Shown here piece by piece: positions 36,355 through 45,824 of a stretch of DNA of 64,000 nucleotides. Positions within the stretch are counted from its first letter, which is position 1. The number at the start of each line of letters is the position of its first letter. Source of the DNA: Denitrificimonas caeni DSM 24390 (lineage in GTDB: Bacteria; Pseudomonadota; Gammaproteobacteria; Pseudomonadales; Pseudomonadaceae). The notes beneath the pieces are model-generated. The model worked only from the letters and a program-made list of their open reading frames with translations, ran no database searches and was not told the DNA's origin. The stretch lies in NCBI RefSeq assembly GCF_000421765.1, contig NZ_ATXQ01000003.1, positions 186,001-250,000 of the forward strand, in the 5' to 3' direction. The translations under genes were made by a program, and so were the position numbers.

Positions 36355-38670
36355 ATGGATAGCATAAGTACTCGTATCGCCACAGAATTAGGTGTTCGCC
36401 CACAACAAGTGATCGCCACCATTGCTTTGCTTGATGAAGGTGCAACTGTGCCCTTTATCGCACGCTACCGTAAAGAAGTCACCGGCAGTTTAGATGATAC
36501 GCAGCTGCGTAACTTAGAAGAGCGCCTGCGTTACCTGCGCGAACTGGATGACCGCCGTGCCTCAATTTTGGCCTCAATTGAAGAGCAAGGAAAACTCACC
36601 GCAGAATTGCAGCACGCCATTCAACAGGCTGACACCAAAACGCGCTTAGAAGACCTGTATCTGCCCTATAAACAAAAACGCCGCACCAAAGGCCAGATTG
36701 CTTTAGAAGCAGGCCTCGGTGAGTTGGCTGACTTACTGTTTAACCAGCCCAGCTACGACCCACAGATTGAAGCCGCACGCTTTATTGATGCAGAAAAAGG
36801 TTTTGCTGATGAAAAGGCCGTACTGGAAGGCGCTAAATATATTTTAATGGAGCGTTTTGCTGAAGACGCAGCCTTACTCGAACGTCTACGTACGATGCTG
36901 CAGCAACATGCTTTATTACGCGCTCGTTTAATCGCAGGTAAAGAACAAGAGGGCGCGAAGTTCAGCGATTACTTTGAGCATGATGAACCCTTTAAAAGTG
37001 TGCCTTCACACCGCGCGCTAGCAATCTTCCGCGGTCGTAACGAAGGTTTTTTAACCGCTAACTTGAGCATGGGTGATGACACTCCCGGCAGCATGCATCC
37101 TTGTGAGGTGATCATTGCTGAGCAATTTGCGATTAAAAACCAAGACCGCCCTGCCGACAAATGGCTTGCTGAAGTGGTGCGCTGGACCTGGCGAGTAAAA
37201 CTATCGAGCCATTTAGAAACCGACCTGTTCGGCCAACTACGTGAATCCGCAGAAACTGAAGCGATTAACGTCTTCGCCCGCAACCTGCATGATTTGTTAT
37301 TGGCAGCGCCAGCGGGGCCTCGCTGCACCCTAGGCCTTGACCCAGGTTTGCGTACGGGCTGCAAAATCGCAGTAGTGGATGCCACAGGTAAAGTTTTAGA
37401 AACCGCCACAGTCTATCCGCACGTCCCGCATAACAAGTGGAAGGAAACCATCGCCACATTGGCAGCGTTATGTAAAAAACACCAAGTACAATTAATTGCC
37501 ATCGGTAATGGCACCGGCAGTCGCGAGTCCGATCGTCTTGCTATTGAATTGGTTAAACTATTACCTGAACTGCACATGAGCAAAGTTATGGTCAGTGAGG
37601 CCGGCGCTTCGGTGTATTCAGCATCAGAATTAGCCGCCCTCGAATTCCCCGATTTAGATGTATCGCTGCGTGGCGCTGTGTCAATTGCGCGACGCTTGCA
37701 AGACCCACTAGCCGAACTGGTTAAAATCGACCCGAAAGCCATTGGTGTGGGTCAATACCAACATGACGTGTCGCAAACTCAATTAGCACGCTCACTGGAC
37801 GCTGTGGTGGAAGACTGTGTGAACGCTGTGGGTGTCGACGTGAATACGGCGTCTTATGCGCTGCTCGCACGCATTTCTGGTTTGAACGCAACACTGGCTA
37901 AGAACATCGTTGCTTTCCGTGATGAGCACGGTGCTTTTATCAGCCGTGCAGCGCTGAAAAAAGTGCCGCGTCTGGGTGAAAAAACCTTTGAACTGGCCGC
38001 AGGCTTCTTACGGGTAATGAACGGTAAAAACCCGCTCGACGCATCTGCTGTACACCCAGAGACGTACCCTCTGGTAACCCGCATTGCCCAAGATACTGGG
38101 CGCGACATTCGCTCACTGATCGGCGATTCCGCATTTTTAAAGCAGCTGGACCCCAAGAAATTTACCGATGAAACCTATGGTTTACCGACCGTCAGCGATA
38201 TTTTGCAAGAACTCGATAAACCCGCACGTGACCCACGTCCTGAGTTTAAAACCGCCAGTTTTCAAGACGGCGTAGAAAGTTTAAAAGACTTAACCCTTGG
38301 CATGGTTTTAGAAGGTGTCATCACCAACGTCACCAACTTTGGTGCCTTTGTTGATATTGGCGTGCATCAAGATGGTTTAGTGCATATTTCTGCACTTTCA
38401 GAGAGTTTTGTTAAAGACCCTTATCAAGTGGTGAAAGCCGGTGACATTGTTAAAGTAAAGGTCATGGAAGTCGATATCCCGCGCGCGCGCATTGCTTTAT
38501 CGATGCGTATGAGTGACACACCAGGTGAAAAACCAGCGCCGGCAGCACGCTCGCAACCGGCACGTAATCAGCCGCGTAGTGAACGTCATACACCACAAGA
38601 CAAGCCTGCACCGAGCAACAGCGCGATGGCCGCGCTATTTGCTAATGCGGGCAAAATTAAGAAAAAGTAA
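36355..38670 (+). CDS. tex: Tex-family RNA-binding transcription accessory protein
   Basis: 771 residues from ATG 36355 ([18 protein letters not shown]), preceded by TAGGTAG. The frame is open from TTG 36310, but the extra 15 residues are unlike known Tex. The order is N-terminal helical region with [17 protein letters not shown], YqgF-like nuclease fold ([14 protein letters not shown]), helix-hairpin-helix ([12 protein letters not shown]), and an S1 domain at 650-725 ([16 protein letters not shown]). The Pro/Ala-rich tail ends in Lys. It binds nucleic acids and affects toxin and stress gene expression in several bacteria. Single gene, divergent from ompR. Confidence 0.94.
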   Translation: MDSISTRIATELGVRPQQVIATIALLDEGATVPFIARYRKEVTGSLDDTQLRNLEERLRYLRELDDRRASILASIEEQGKLTAELQHAIQQADTKTRLEDLYLPYKQKRRTKGQIALEAGLGELADLLFNQPSYDPQIEAARFIDAEKGFADEKAVLEGAKYILMERFAEDAALLERLRTMLQQHALLRARLIAGKEQEGAKFSDYFEHDEPFKSVPSHRALAIFRGRNEGFLTANLSMGDDTPGSMHPCEVIIAEQFAIKNQDRPADKWLAEVVRWTWRVKLSSHLETDLFGQLRESAETEAINVFARNLHDLLLAAPAGPRCTLGLDPGLRTGCKIAVVDATGKVLETATVYPHVPHNKWKETIATLAALCKKHQVQLIAIGNGTGSRESDRLAIELVKLLPELHMSKVMVSEAGASVYSASELAALEFPDLDVSLRGAVSIARRLQDPLAELVKIDPKAIGVGQYQHDVSQTQLARSLDAVVEDCVNAVGVDVNTASYALLARISGLNATLAKNIVAFRDEHGAFISRAALKKVPRLGEKTFELAAGFLRVMNGKNPLDASAVHPETYPLVTRIAQDTGRDIRSLIGDSAFLKQLDPKKFTDETYGLPTVSDILQELDKPARDPRPEFKTASFQDGVESLKDLTLGMVLEGVITNVTNFGAFVDIGVHQDGLVHISALSESFVKDPYQVVKAGDIVKVKVMEVDIPRARIALSMRMSDTPGEKPAPAARSQPARNQPRSERHTPQDKPAPSNSAMAALFANAGKIKKK

Positions 38671-38700
38671 GCAATGACTATCCGTCATTTTAATCCGCCT

Positions 38701-38735
38701 AGGGTACATAACGACTAAAAGTCGCCCCGTACCCT
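38701..38735 (+). other. Nested hairpin between tex and gshA
   Basis: The outer stem AGGGTAC/GTACCCT (7 bp) encloses an inner stem CGACT/AGTCG with an AAA loop. No T-run follows on either strand, so a classical terminator is unlikely. It is 31 bases past tex and 57 before gshA, so it might protect the tex 3' end or affect gshA translation. Confidence 0.5.
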
Positions 38736-38791
38736 TGCACTCGGCAATCAGCACCCCCATATTGCCACGATGCCCTATTGAGGAATTCCCC

Positions 38792-40363
38792 TTGAGCGAT
38801 ACATATTCTCGTCGTCTGGCGCTGCTTAGCCAGCCCGAAGCTTTAGCGCAGCTCAAGCACTGCCTACATGGTATTGAGCGCGAAAGCTTGCGTGTTGAGC
38901 GCAATGGCCGCTTAGCATTGACGCCACACCCCAAGGCTTTAGGCTCTGCCTTAACCCACAGCAGCATCACCACTGACTACTCTGAAGCCTTGCTCGAGTT
39001 TATTACTGACGCACTGCCTGATTCCGCACAGACCTTGGCGCAGCTGGAAGAAATCCATCGTTTTACCATCAGCCAATTAGAGCAAGAAGTGCTGTGGAGC
39101 CCTTCGATGCCAGGTCATCTGCCCAAAGAAGAGCTGATCCCTATTGGTCAGTACGGCAGCTCCAATGTTGGTCAATTAAAGCATGTGTATCGCAAAGGTT
39201 TAGCCGTGCGTTATGGCAAAACTATGCAGTGCATTGCGGGCATTCACTATAACTTTTCCTTGCCGGACTCGATTTGGACCTTGTTGCGCGCAGCAGAAGG
39301 CGATACGCGCTCGGAAAAAGAGTATCAGTCGGCGCGCTACATTGGTTTAATTCGCAACTTCCGTCGTTACAGCTGGTTGTTGATGTATTTATTTGGTGCA
39401 TCACCGGCGCTGGACATCAGCTTTTTACGTGGCCGCAATCATCAACTAGAAAGCTTTGATGAAGACACGCTGTATCTGCCCTACGCCACCAGCTTGCGCA
39501 TGAGTGACCTCGGCTACCAAAGCAATGCACAGGCCGGCTTAACCCCTTGCTACAACGACCTCAGCAGCTACACCGATAGCTTACGTCGCGCCGTCAGTAC
39601 GCCTTATCCTGATTATGAAAAAATCGGCAGTAAGAAAGATGGCGAGTGGCTGCAAATTAATACCAATATTTTGCAGATCGAAAACGAATACTACTCAACC
39701 ATGCGTCCTAAACGCATCACTCAAGACGGCGAACGTCCGGTCGATGCGTTAATTGCACGTGGCATCCAATATGTTGAAGCGCGCTGCATTGATATCAACC
39801 CCTTCTTACCGTTGGGCATTGATTTACCGCAAGCGCGCTTTTTGGATACGTTCTTACTATTCTGCGCACTGCAAGACAGCCCGCTACTGGGTGATACGGA
39901 GTGCCCAGCGGCCACCGATAACTTTTTGGCAGTGGTCAAGCAAGGCCGTAAACCTAATTTACAGCTGCAGCGTGGCGGTGAGTTGGTATCGATGAAAGCT
40001 TGGGGTGAAGAGCTACTGACGCAGATGCAGGCCTGCGCCAAGTTACTCGATGACAGCTACGCGACTACAGAACACGTAGAAGCATTAAACAGACAGGTTG
40101 AAAAATTAAACAACCCTGATTTAACACCTTCAGCCCAAGTTTTAGCCAGTATGCGCGAGCAACAGTGCAGCTTCAGTCAGTTTGCCTTAAAGCAAAGCCT
40201 GCAACATGCGCAAACCTTGAGCACGCCACCGCTAGACGCTGAGCTGATTGCTCATTATCAAGCGCTCGCCGAACAATCACACCAAGCGCAGCAAGCGATA
40301 GAGCAACAAGACAACTGCAGCTTTGATGAGTACATGGCGGATTATTTAGCCAGCGCGGAGTAA
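38792..40363 (+). CDS. gshA: Glutamate-cysteine ligase
   Basis: 523 residues from TTG 38792, with AGGA seven bases before it. An upstream GTG-like reading would add 19 residues not found in the family. It joins glutamate and cysteine in the first step of glutathione synthesis. [19 protein letters not shown], and [15 protein letters not shown] are signature motifs of the proteobacterial type I enzyme. [15 protein letters not shown] and [16 protein letters not shown] follow in order. In PAO1 gshA also lies near tex and ompR. Confidence 0.94.
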   Translation: MSDTYSRRLALLSQPEALAQLKHCLHGIERESLRVERNGRLALTPHPKALGSALTHSSITTDYSEALLEFITDALPDSAQTLAQLEEIHRFTISQLEQEVLWSPSMPGHLPKEELIPIGQYGSSNVGQLKHVYRKGLAVRYGKTMQCIAGIHYNFSLPDSIWTLLRAAEGDTRSEKEYQSARYIGLIRNFRRYSWLLMYLFGASPALDISFLRGRNHQLESFDEDTLYLPYATSLRMSDLGYQSNAQAGLTPCYNDLSSYTDSLRRAVSTPYPDYEKIGSKKDGEWLQINTNILQIENEYYSTMRPKRITQDGERPVDALIARGIQYVEARCIDINPFLPLGIDLPQARFLDTFLLFCALQDSPLLGDTECPAATDNFLAVVKQGRKPNLQLQRGGELVSMKAWGEELLTQMQACAKLLDDSYATTEHVEALNRQVEKLNNPDLTPSAQVLASMREQQCSFSQFALKQSLQHAQTLSTPPLDAELIAHYQALAEQSHQAQQAIEQQDNCSFDEYMADYLASAE

Positions 40364-40367
40364 CATC

Positions 40368-40416
40368 ATTGCAGCGGTGGGTGCCGTCAATATCAGGCGT
40401 CACCCAGTGTTGCAAT
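40368..40416. terminator. Imperfect hairpin between convergent gshA and the EF-hand-like gene
   Basis: ATTGCA/TGCAAT outside and TGGGTG/CACCCA inside pair across a 4-base internal mismatch region and a loop of about 13 bases. It lies in the 70-base gap between two convergent stops. There is no T-run, so its action as terminator is uncertain. Confidence 0.45.
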
Positions 40417-40433
40417 CAAGACACTTGTTCGGA

Positions 40434-41558
40434 TTACACCACTAGATCGATCTGCTGCATACTGCCGACTCGGCCATCCTCAAATAAAAACATACCGGTG
40501 CTGCGCACTTGCCCTTGCAGCTCGCCATCAGCAACTAAATCAAATCCGCCTGCTACGTTTTTCAAACTCAGCGCACCAATCCCTGCCTCGGCTAAACTCA
40601 ACAACTGGCCCTGGCCTTGGTCATCCGGCACCCACAGCTTTAATTGAGCGAAGACTGCATCACCAGCGTCGATAAAACCATTAGCGTCATCATCATAAGC
40701 GCCTAAATCGGCAAAACCATCACCAGAAAGCGCACCAAATAACTCACGACCATCATCAATCTGGCCGTTGCCATTACGATCCAAAGCTAGAAAAGCACTG
40801 CCTTGCGCCAAGCGCGCCATGCTATCGAGCTGCCCATCCGCATCCAAATCAAAAGAGATTTTCTGCCCTCCTTGCAACTGCACTGGCGCACCCTGCAAGT
40901 TAACGACTAAAGGATCTTTCAAAGCAGCACCAGCGCGAAGACTGATCGATTCACTGCTGTACTCAGTGCGACTCATCTGCAGGCTCATATCAAAATCAAT
41001 TTGGCGACCATCAGCCGTGGTCACACGTCCGCTGTTGTTTACTTGCAACTGTTGAGTGTGCCACTGAGTGACGTGGTAATCGTAACTCAATTGAAATGCA
41101 TCACTGCTAGGTGCTTCTGCGACTGGTACAACGGCTTGCGCGGTGCTGATAGCAGAGGGCTCCATAGGCTGTGGTCTAGCAAGTTTAAAAAAACTGTCTA
41201 ACTCGCCATTTAAACGCGCCAAGGCTTCAAGCAATACACGAAGTTTTTCCAGATCTGCTTCTTTGGGCGCAAAATCTGCAAGAGCCTTGTCGGCTGCACT
41301 AACACTGGGTATTGATGCAGCCTGTCGTGGCTCATTCTCAGCAACCAAGCGTTTTAATGCTTGTGGTGAAATCGCAGGCTGCGCGGAACGACTCAATAAC
41401 GCCGCTGAACCTTGCTCAGCAACCAATACGCGCTCATGACGTTGCATTTGCAAGCGCTGACCATTAACTTGCAAGTCGAGTGATTCATTGATTTCACGAC
41501 CAAACAGCTTTTGATAATCACTGCTCAGTGCATGTTGCTCAGTTGATACAATTCGCAT
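40434..41558 (-). CDS. Uncharacterised protein with EF-hand-like calcium loops
   Basis: 374 residues, no signal peptide or membrane segment. The first 150 residues are polar with low complexity. A beta-rich middle (155-235) is followed by three Asp/Asn/Gly loops: DLDADGQLD (237-245), DRNGNGQIDDG (260-270), and DDDANGFIDAGD (289-300), like the EF-hand-like calcium loops seen in some RTX and flagellar-linked proteins. The family seems common in pseudomonads, but I know no assigned function. The C-terminus ends in a hydrophobic beta pattern (FLFEDGRVGSMQQIDLVV). Secretion by a type I system is possible but lacks the usual RTX repeats. It is convergent with gshA and 110 bases downstream of the exonuclease. 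Confidence 0.75.
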   Translation of the reverse strand: MRIVSTEQHALSSDYQKLFGREINESLDLQVNGQRLQMQRHERVLVAEQGSAALLSRSAQPAISPQALKRLVAENEPRQAASIPSVSAADKALADFAPKEADLEKLRVLLEALARLNGELDSFFKLARPQPMEPSAISTAQAVVPVAEAPSSDAFQLSYDYHVTQWHTQQLQVNNSGRVTTADGRQIDFDMSLQMSRTEYSSESISLRAGAALKDPLVVNLQGAPVQLQGGQKISFDLDADGQLDSMARLAQGSAFLALDRNGNGQIDDGRELFGALSGDGFADLGAYDDDANGFIDAGDAVFAQLKLWVPDDQGQGQLLSLAEAGIGALSLKNVAGGFDLVADGELQGQVRSTGMFLFEDGRVGSMQQIDLVV

Positions 41559-41668
41559 CTGCCGACCCTCATAGTGTGCGCTATGAGAAGTTATCGACCG
41601 TTAGCCCCTAAGCTAAAGCAGCGAATGATTAACGACTTTATGTCGTTCAAGTTTGTAAAACTACATTT

Positions 41669-42370
41669 TTATAAAACATTTTGTTGCCGACGTCGCCAGT
41701 TTTGTAGGCTGATATCTAATGCCTGCAAGCTTCGGATACCTTGTCGCTCGGCACGCTTAAGTAAAATCAACATCAACTCTGCGGTAACCATGGCATCAGC
41801 GCTAGCGTTGTGGCGCTGTAAAACCTGCAAACCAAAGAAACTCACCCAATCATCTAAACCAGGGTTGCGCATATTGTGCTCAGGACAGAGTAACGGTGCG
41901 ATTTCAGCCACGTCATAGAATGGATGGCGCAAGTTATAGGCGAAGGCATCGTTCATTTCACGCACCAGCATGCGCTGATCAAAGGTTGCATGAAAAGCTA
42001 AGAGCGGACTACTGCCTACGTACTCCATAAAATTCAACAGCGCTTTTTCTGCACGTATCCCTGCGGCCACTTCACTCGGCGGGATTTGGTGAATCAACAC
42101 ACTTTCACTGACCGCATGATTCACCCGACGCAGCGTGCAACTGAACTGCTGACCTAAAGCAATCGCTGAATGCTCAATGGTCACTGCACCGATTGATAGA
42201 ATCTTATCTTTAAGGGTATTCAAACCACTGGTTTCTAAATCCACTACAACAAAGCGCTGCTCGCCCAGGGGTTGCTCGCTCAGCGCTGCTGGCGGCGTTA
42301 GTGCAGCTAAACGTAAAGCATCAGAAGCTCTCAGCTCTGGGCTTTTACGAAACAAGTTGATAAACCTCAC
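41669..42370 (-). CDS. DEDDh-type 3'-5' exonuclease, DnaQ-like
   Basis: 233 residues. Exo I is VVVDLETSGL (Asp-x-Glu, near residue 50), Exo II has Asp in FHATFDQRML, and Exo III has His-x4-Asp in HNASADAMVTAEL, giving the full DEDDh set. A PolC/DnaQ-like exonuclease, but with no polymerase subunit nearby. It overlaps the upstream cNMP/CBS/DUF294 gene by four bases. This two-gene pair is found in many gammaproteobacteria, often close to acetate-use genes, which suggests a nucleotide-signalling role rather than replication proofreading. That last point is inference. Confidence 0.85.
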   Translation of the reverse strand: MRFINLFRKSPELRASDALRLAALTPPAALSEQPLGEQRFVVVDLETSGLNTLKDKILSIGAVTIEHSAIALGQQFSCTLRRVNHAVSESVLIHQIPPSEVAAGIRAEKALLNFMEYVGSSPLLAFHATFDQRMLVREMNDAFAYNLRHPFYDVAEIAPLLCPEHNMRNPGLDDWVSFFGLQVLQRHNASADAMVTAELMLILLKRAERQGIRSLQALDISLQNWRRRQQNVL

Positions 42371-44304
42371 AGCTGATACCTAAAGGTCAAACTGGCTTGC
42401 AAACGCTGCGCTTGACGAAATGACTCACGCAAAATACGGCGGTCTAGATGATTCAGTTCATCAGGATAAATCCGATTACTGTAAGCTAATTCATTCTGTG
42501 CTTGCTGCTGATGCTGCTGCATACGGATCAATTGAATAAAGTGATACGCCTCAGCATAGGCATCGCCATCTAAGCGCTCAATCACGCCTTTACTGACCAA
42601 CTGACGGATACGTTCTGAGGTATTACTGCTCTCAATACCATTGGCGAGCGCCAGAACGCGTATACCATCAACAAACGGCGTTAAACCTTTAACTTTCAGA
42701 TCAAGAGTGTCTTTTTCAAGACCTTTTTTGTCCAAAGCGAAGTTACGGAACAATCCACCTAGCGGCGGCTTATACTGCAAGGCATTTTGCGCCATCATGC
42801 GCTGGAACATATCGTTACCACGAACCATCGACAGCATTTCGCGACGCAACGTTTGGCAACCTTCTAGCGGTCCCCAAATGGCTCGCAAATCAAAGAATAT
42901 CGTCGAATACAGAAGATTTGTTGGTGTCGCTTCGCGGACAATTTTACTAAAACGCCGTGACCACTCTTGACGTGATAAACACAGCTCCGCATTGCCGGCC
43001 ATGATATTGCCTTTGCACAACATAAAGCCGCAGTCATCCAACGCTAAGTTAATTTCACGTGCGAGAGGCAGTAGTTTTTGCCGTATCGCGTTGGCTTCTT
43101 CTTGGCTATCGGCTTCAAATAAAATACCGTTATCTTGATCGGTATACAGAGTCTGTTCTTTACGTCCTTCACTGCCAAATACCAACCAAGTGAAATCAAC
43201 ACCCGGATGACCGTGTCGCTCAACACACAACTCAATTACTCGTGAGACCATGTGATCATTGAGCAAAGTAATTAAGCGTGTCACCTGCTCAGAGTTGGCT
43301 CCATGGGCAATCATGCGATCCACTAAGGAGCGAATTTCATCACGCAACTGCACTAATTTATCGATCGATACAGCATGTCGCACAGCGCGCGCTAAATGCA
43401 CCAAATCAACGCGCTGCAAGGAAAACAGATCGCGCTCAGAGATCACCCCGACTAAACGCCCGTCTTGCACCAAACATACATGTGCAATATGACGCTCAGT
43501 CATCGCCAGCGCCGCATCAAAGGCAGAGGCTTGTGGCGGCAAATGGAATGGATTGAGCGTCATCAACTCACTGATAGGCTGGCGCAAATCAGCATTGGCA
43601 TCAGCTATCACTCGACGTAAATCACGTAACGTAAAAATACCCTGCGGACGCTGCATTTCATCAGTAATCACCAAGCTGCCGATTTGTTGCTCATGCATCA
43701 ATTGCACGGCTTTGTGCAAAGGCAAATGCCCTTCACAGGTAATTGGCTGACGCATAGCCAACTCAGACAACCGAGTTTCCATCGAGTACTGCGAGCCCAG
43801 CGTTTCTGCAGCGCGGCTTTGCACTTGCTGATTGGCGTGCTCGAGCAAACTGCTGATACCACGCACGGAGAAATCACGGAACGCTTCGCACTTACCGAAT
43901 AACTTCACAAAAGAGGCTTTATCCAGTAGCAGACAAAAGGTATCTGTCTCGGCAACATGCGAGGTACGTGTAGCTCGTTCGCCTAACAAAGCCGCGATCG
44001 GAAAGCATTCGCCGGTGGTAATTTCAAACGTAGTTTCTTGACTGGCATCCTGACCTTTGCGGCGCTCACCGTGGACACTGCCTTGCTTAACAATATAAAA
44101 AAACTCGACTGGCCCATCTTCTGGGCTGACGATTTTTTCACCTTCAGCATAAAAACGCAGTTGGCAGTTTTCTACCAGAAAACTGAGATGAGCAATATCC
44201 ATCTGGTTAAAAGGTGGATATTTTTGCAAGAATTCCAGCGTGCCTTGTATATTTTGTTGCACTGCGGTTTTGCCTGTTTTTGCAAAGGCATCATTCCTGC
44301 TCAT
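42367..44304 (-). CDS. cNMP-binding / CBS / DUF294 putative nucleotidyltransferase signalling protein
   Basis: 645 residues. A cyclic-nucleotide-binding fold (about 25-150) is followed by two CBS domains (about 170-300; MHEQQIGSLVITDEMQRPQGI and AHVCLVQDGRLVGVISERDL). A GlnD-like nucleotidyltransferase domain DUF294 comes next with FGSEGRKEQTLYTDQDNGILF (near residue 390), whose Gly-Ser and Asp-x-Asp residues are conserved, and then the DUF294 C-terminal substrate-binding helices. GGAG lies seven bases before the ATG. It probably senses a nucleotide and modifies a protein or small molecule; the target is unknown. The coupled exonuclease may work on the same pathway. Confidence 0.88.
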   Translation of the reverse strand: MSRNDAFAKTGKTAVQQNIQGTLEFLQKYPPFNQMDIAHLSFLVENCQLRFYAEGEKIVSPEDGPVEFFYIVKQGSVHGERRKGQDASQETTFEITTGECFPIAALLGERATRTSHVAETDTFCLLLDKASFVKLFGKCEAFRDFSVRGISSLLEHANQQVQSRAAETLGSQYSMETRLSELAMRQPITCEGHLPLHKAVQLMHEQQIGSLVITDEMQRPQGIFTLRDLRRVIADANADLRQPISELMTLNPFHLPPQASAFDAALAMTERHIAHVCLVQDGRLVGVISERDLFSLQRVDLVHLARAVRHAVSIDKLVQLRDEIRSLVDRMIAHGANSEQVTRLITLLNDHMVSRVIELCVERHGHPGVDFTWLVFGSEGRKEQTLYTDQDNGILFEADSQEEANAIRQKLLPLAREINLALDDCGFMLCKGNIMAGNAELCLSRQEWSRRFSKIVREATPTNLLYSTIFFDLRAIWGPLEGCQTLRREMLSMVRGNDMFQRMMAQNALQYKPPLGGLFRNFALDKKGLEKDTLDLKVKGLTPFVDGIRVLALANGIESSNTSERIRQLVSKGVIERLDGDAYAEAYHFIQLIRMQQHQQQAQNELAYSNRIYPDELNHLDRRILRESFRQAQRLQASLTFRYQL

Positions 44305-44542
44305 GGAGCACTCCCCTATTAGATCAAACCATCCTAAAGTTTTAGATTAACGCATCCTATTGGACGTAAGTGTGACAGCAGCACAATGCAGGATGTTCAG
44401 CCGTACGCCTACCTCTTGAAAGCACTCGCCGTGCAACCTAAAAAGAGCCAATCCTGATAAGTACTGAGTAACCCACTAATGGGTTTTAACAAAATTCAAA
44501 AAAAGCAACGCATGCGAGCAGATTTTCACTGATTCTTTTCAA

Positions 44543-44571
44543 TTGTGAGCGTAAAAAAATCAGGTTAGAAT
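44543..44571 (+). promoter_or_regulatory. Sigma-70-like promoter for the isolated acyltransferase
   Basis: TTGTGA (44543-44548), a 17-base spacer, and TAGAAT (44566-44571) lie 41 bases before the start codon. This falls in a 307-base gap between divergent genes (44305-44611). The rest of the gap is AT-rich and shows no other gene or repeat. Confidence 0.6.
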
Positions 44572-44611
44572 AAAATTATAAAAACAACTTATAAATAGGA
44601 TCTCTTAAAAT

Positions 44612-45604
44612 ATGTATCCAAGGTTAAATTACTTTCGCTTATTCCTTGCCTGGTCTGTATTAGCCTTTCACTCCAATATTCTTATAGTACCCATAGCAGG
44701 AATGATTGCTGTCTGGTGCTTTTTCTTTATCAGTGGATATCTTGTATGCACCATACTCTATGGTCGCTATCAAAACAGGCATGCAGATTTTGTTGTAAAT
44801 CGTTTTTTACGAATATTTCCCACCTACTGGTTTTCCCTAGCCATGGGAATCATAATGATCAAAATAAACCCAGAGGCTGCAATAGCTTTTGATTCATATT
44901 TCTTTTATGCACCAGAAACATTAAATGGTTGGATGTCTAACCTATTTATTTTTGGATTACAGCCTGGCTCAGCTGTAGTAACACCAGCGTGGTCACTAGC
45001 AATTGAACTAAACTGGTATGTTATTTTATTTATTGGAAGCATGCTACCCCTAAGATGGTTACTGTTATTTCTAAGTGCCAATCTTATATTACCGTTTATA
45101 ATTATTTATTTTTCTACTGAAGCTATATATGTGGGCGGCGCAGGTTTTGCTTTTGCTCTTGGGGCATTAACTTATCATGCACGCTTAACCCCTCCAAAAT
45201 TCATACAAATAACTGCGCTTATTTCGTTATTGATAACCATGTTTATAGCTCCTATATATTTAGGACTATCTGCATATGAATCTAACAGTACTGGAGTAAA
45301 TTACAGCTTACTGGGATCCGTAGTATTTATTTACTTGGCTTTTCCATGGTTAATTAAAACTGGAAAGATAAGCTATTGGTCAAAGCTCGCAGGAGAAATA
45401 AGCTACCCTTTCTTTTTAGTTCATATGTTTGCTATTCGGATATCTATGGAGCTATTCGACCTGCCTAGACTAGGATGGGATACGCTTGCTGTCTCTACGA
45501 TTATTAGCCTTTTATTATCTTTATTGATCGTTAAATTTATTGAGAACCCCGTAGCAATACTTAGAAAGCGGATTAGAGAGCGTGACAATAGACTTAGCGT
45601 CTAA
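44612..45604 (+). CDS. Membrane acyltransferase (acyltransferase-3/OafA family), isolated and AT-rich
   Basis: 330 residues with about ten membrane spans. The family R-x10-H motif is present at the N-terminus (Arg9 to His20, RLFLAWSVLAFH), as are FFISGYLV, a PAWSLAIELNWYV catalytic-region motif and a C-terminal VKFIENPVA. It probably acetylates a surface sugar. Base and codon use are clearly more AT-rich than the genes either side, no partner gene is near, and its own promoter precedes it, so recent arrival by transfer is likely. It may act on the same O-polysaccharide as the cluster at the window start. Confidence 0.85.
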   Translation: MYPRLNYFRLFLAWSVLAFHSNILIVPIAGMIAVWCFFFISGYLVCTILYGRYQNRHADFVVNRFLRIFPTYWFSLAMGIIMIKINPEAAIAFDSYFFYAPETLNGWMSNLFIFGLQPGSAVVTPAWSLAIELNWYVILFIGSMLPLRWLLLFLSANLILPFIIIYFSTEAIYVGGAGFAFALGALTYHARLTPPKFIQITALISLLITMFIAPIYLGLSAYESNSTGVNYSLLGSVVFIYLAFPWLIKTGKISYWSKLAGEISYPFFLVHMFAIRISMELFDLPRLGWDTLAVSTIISLLLSLLIVKFIENPVAILRKRIRERDNRLSV

Positions 45605-45774
45605 AACCAAACGCGGCGGTCAAATACAACAAGTTCATCAGCTTTAGCAATCGACTATAATCCGCTCAGGCATCAAGTCACCCTTCATCTGAAAGCAGGT
45701 AAACTGCAGATTAAGAATACGGTATTTACTCACTCGCAAATACCTTAAAAAGTGCTGGAACAGCAAATAACAAC

Positions 45775-45797
45775 AAAAAACCGCCCGAAGGCGGTTT
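45775..45797 (-). terminator. Terminator of glcB
   Basis: AAACCGCC/GGCGGTTT form an 8-bp stem with a CGAA/TTCG loop; on the minus strand six T follow. It lies 28 bases past the glcB stop. The rest of the 220-base gap holds a small inverted repeat (GGTATTT/AAATACC, 45721-45744) and nothing else I can name. Confidence 0.92.
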
Positions 45798-45824
45798 CTT
45801 GTCAACACTGTAGAGCGTTACAAA

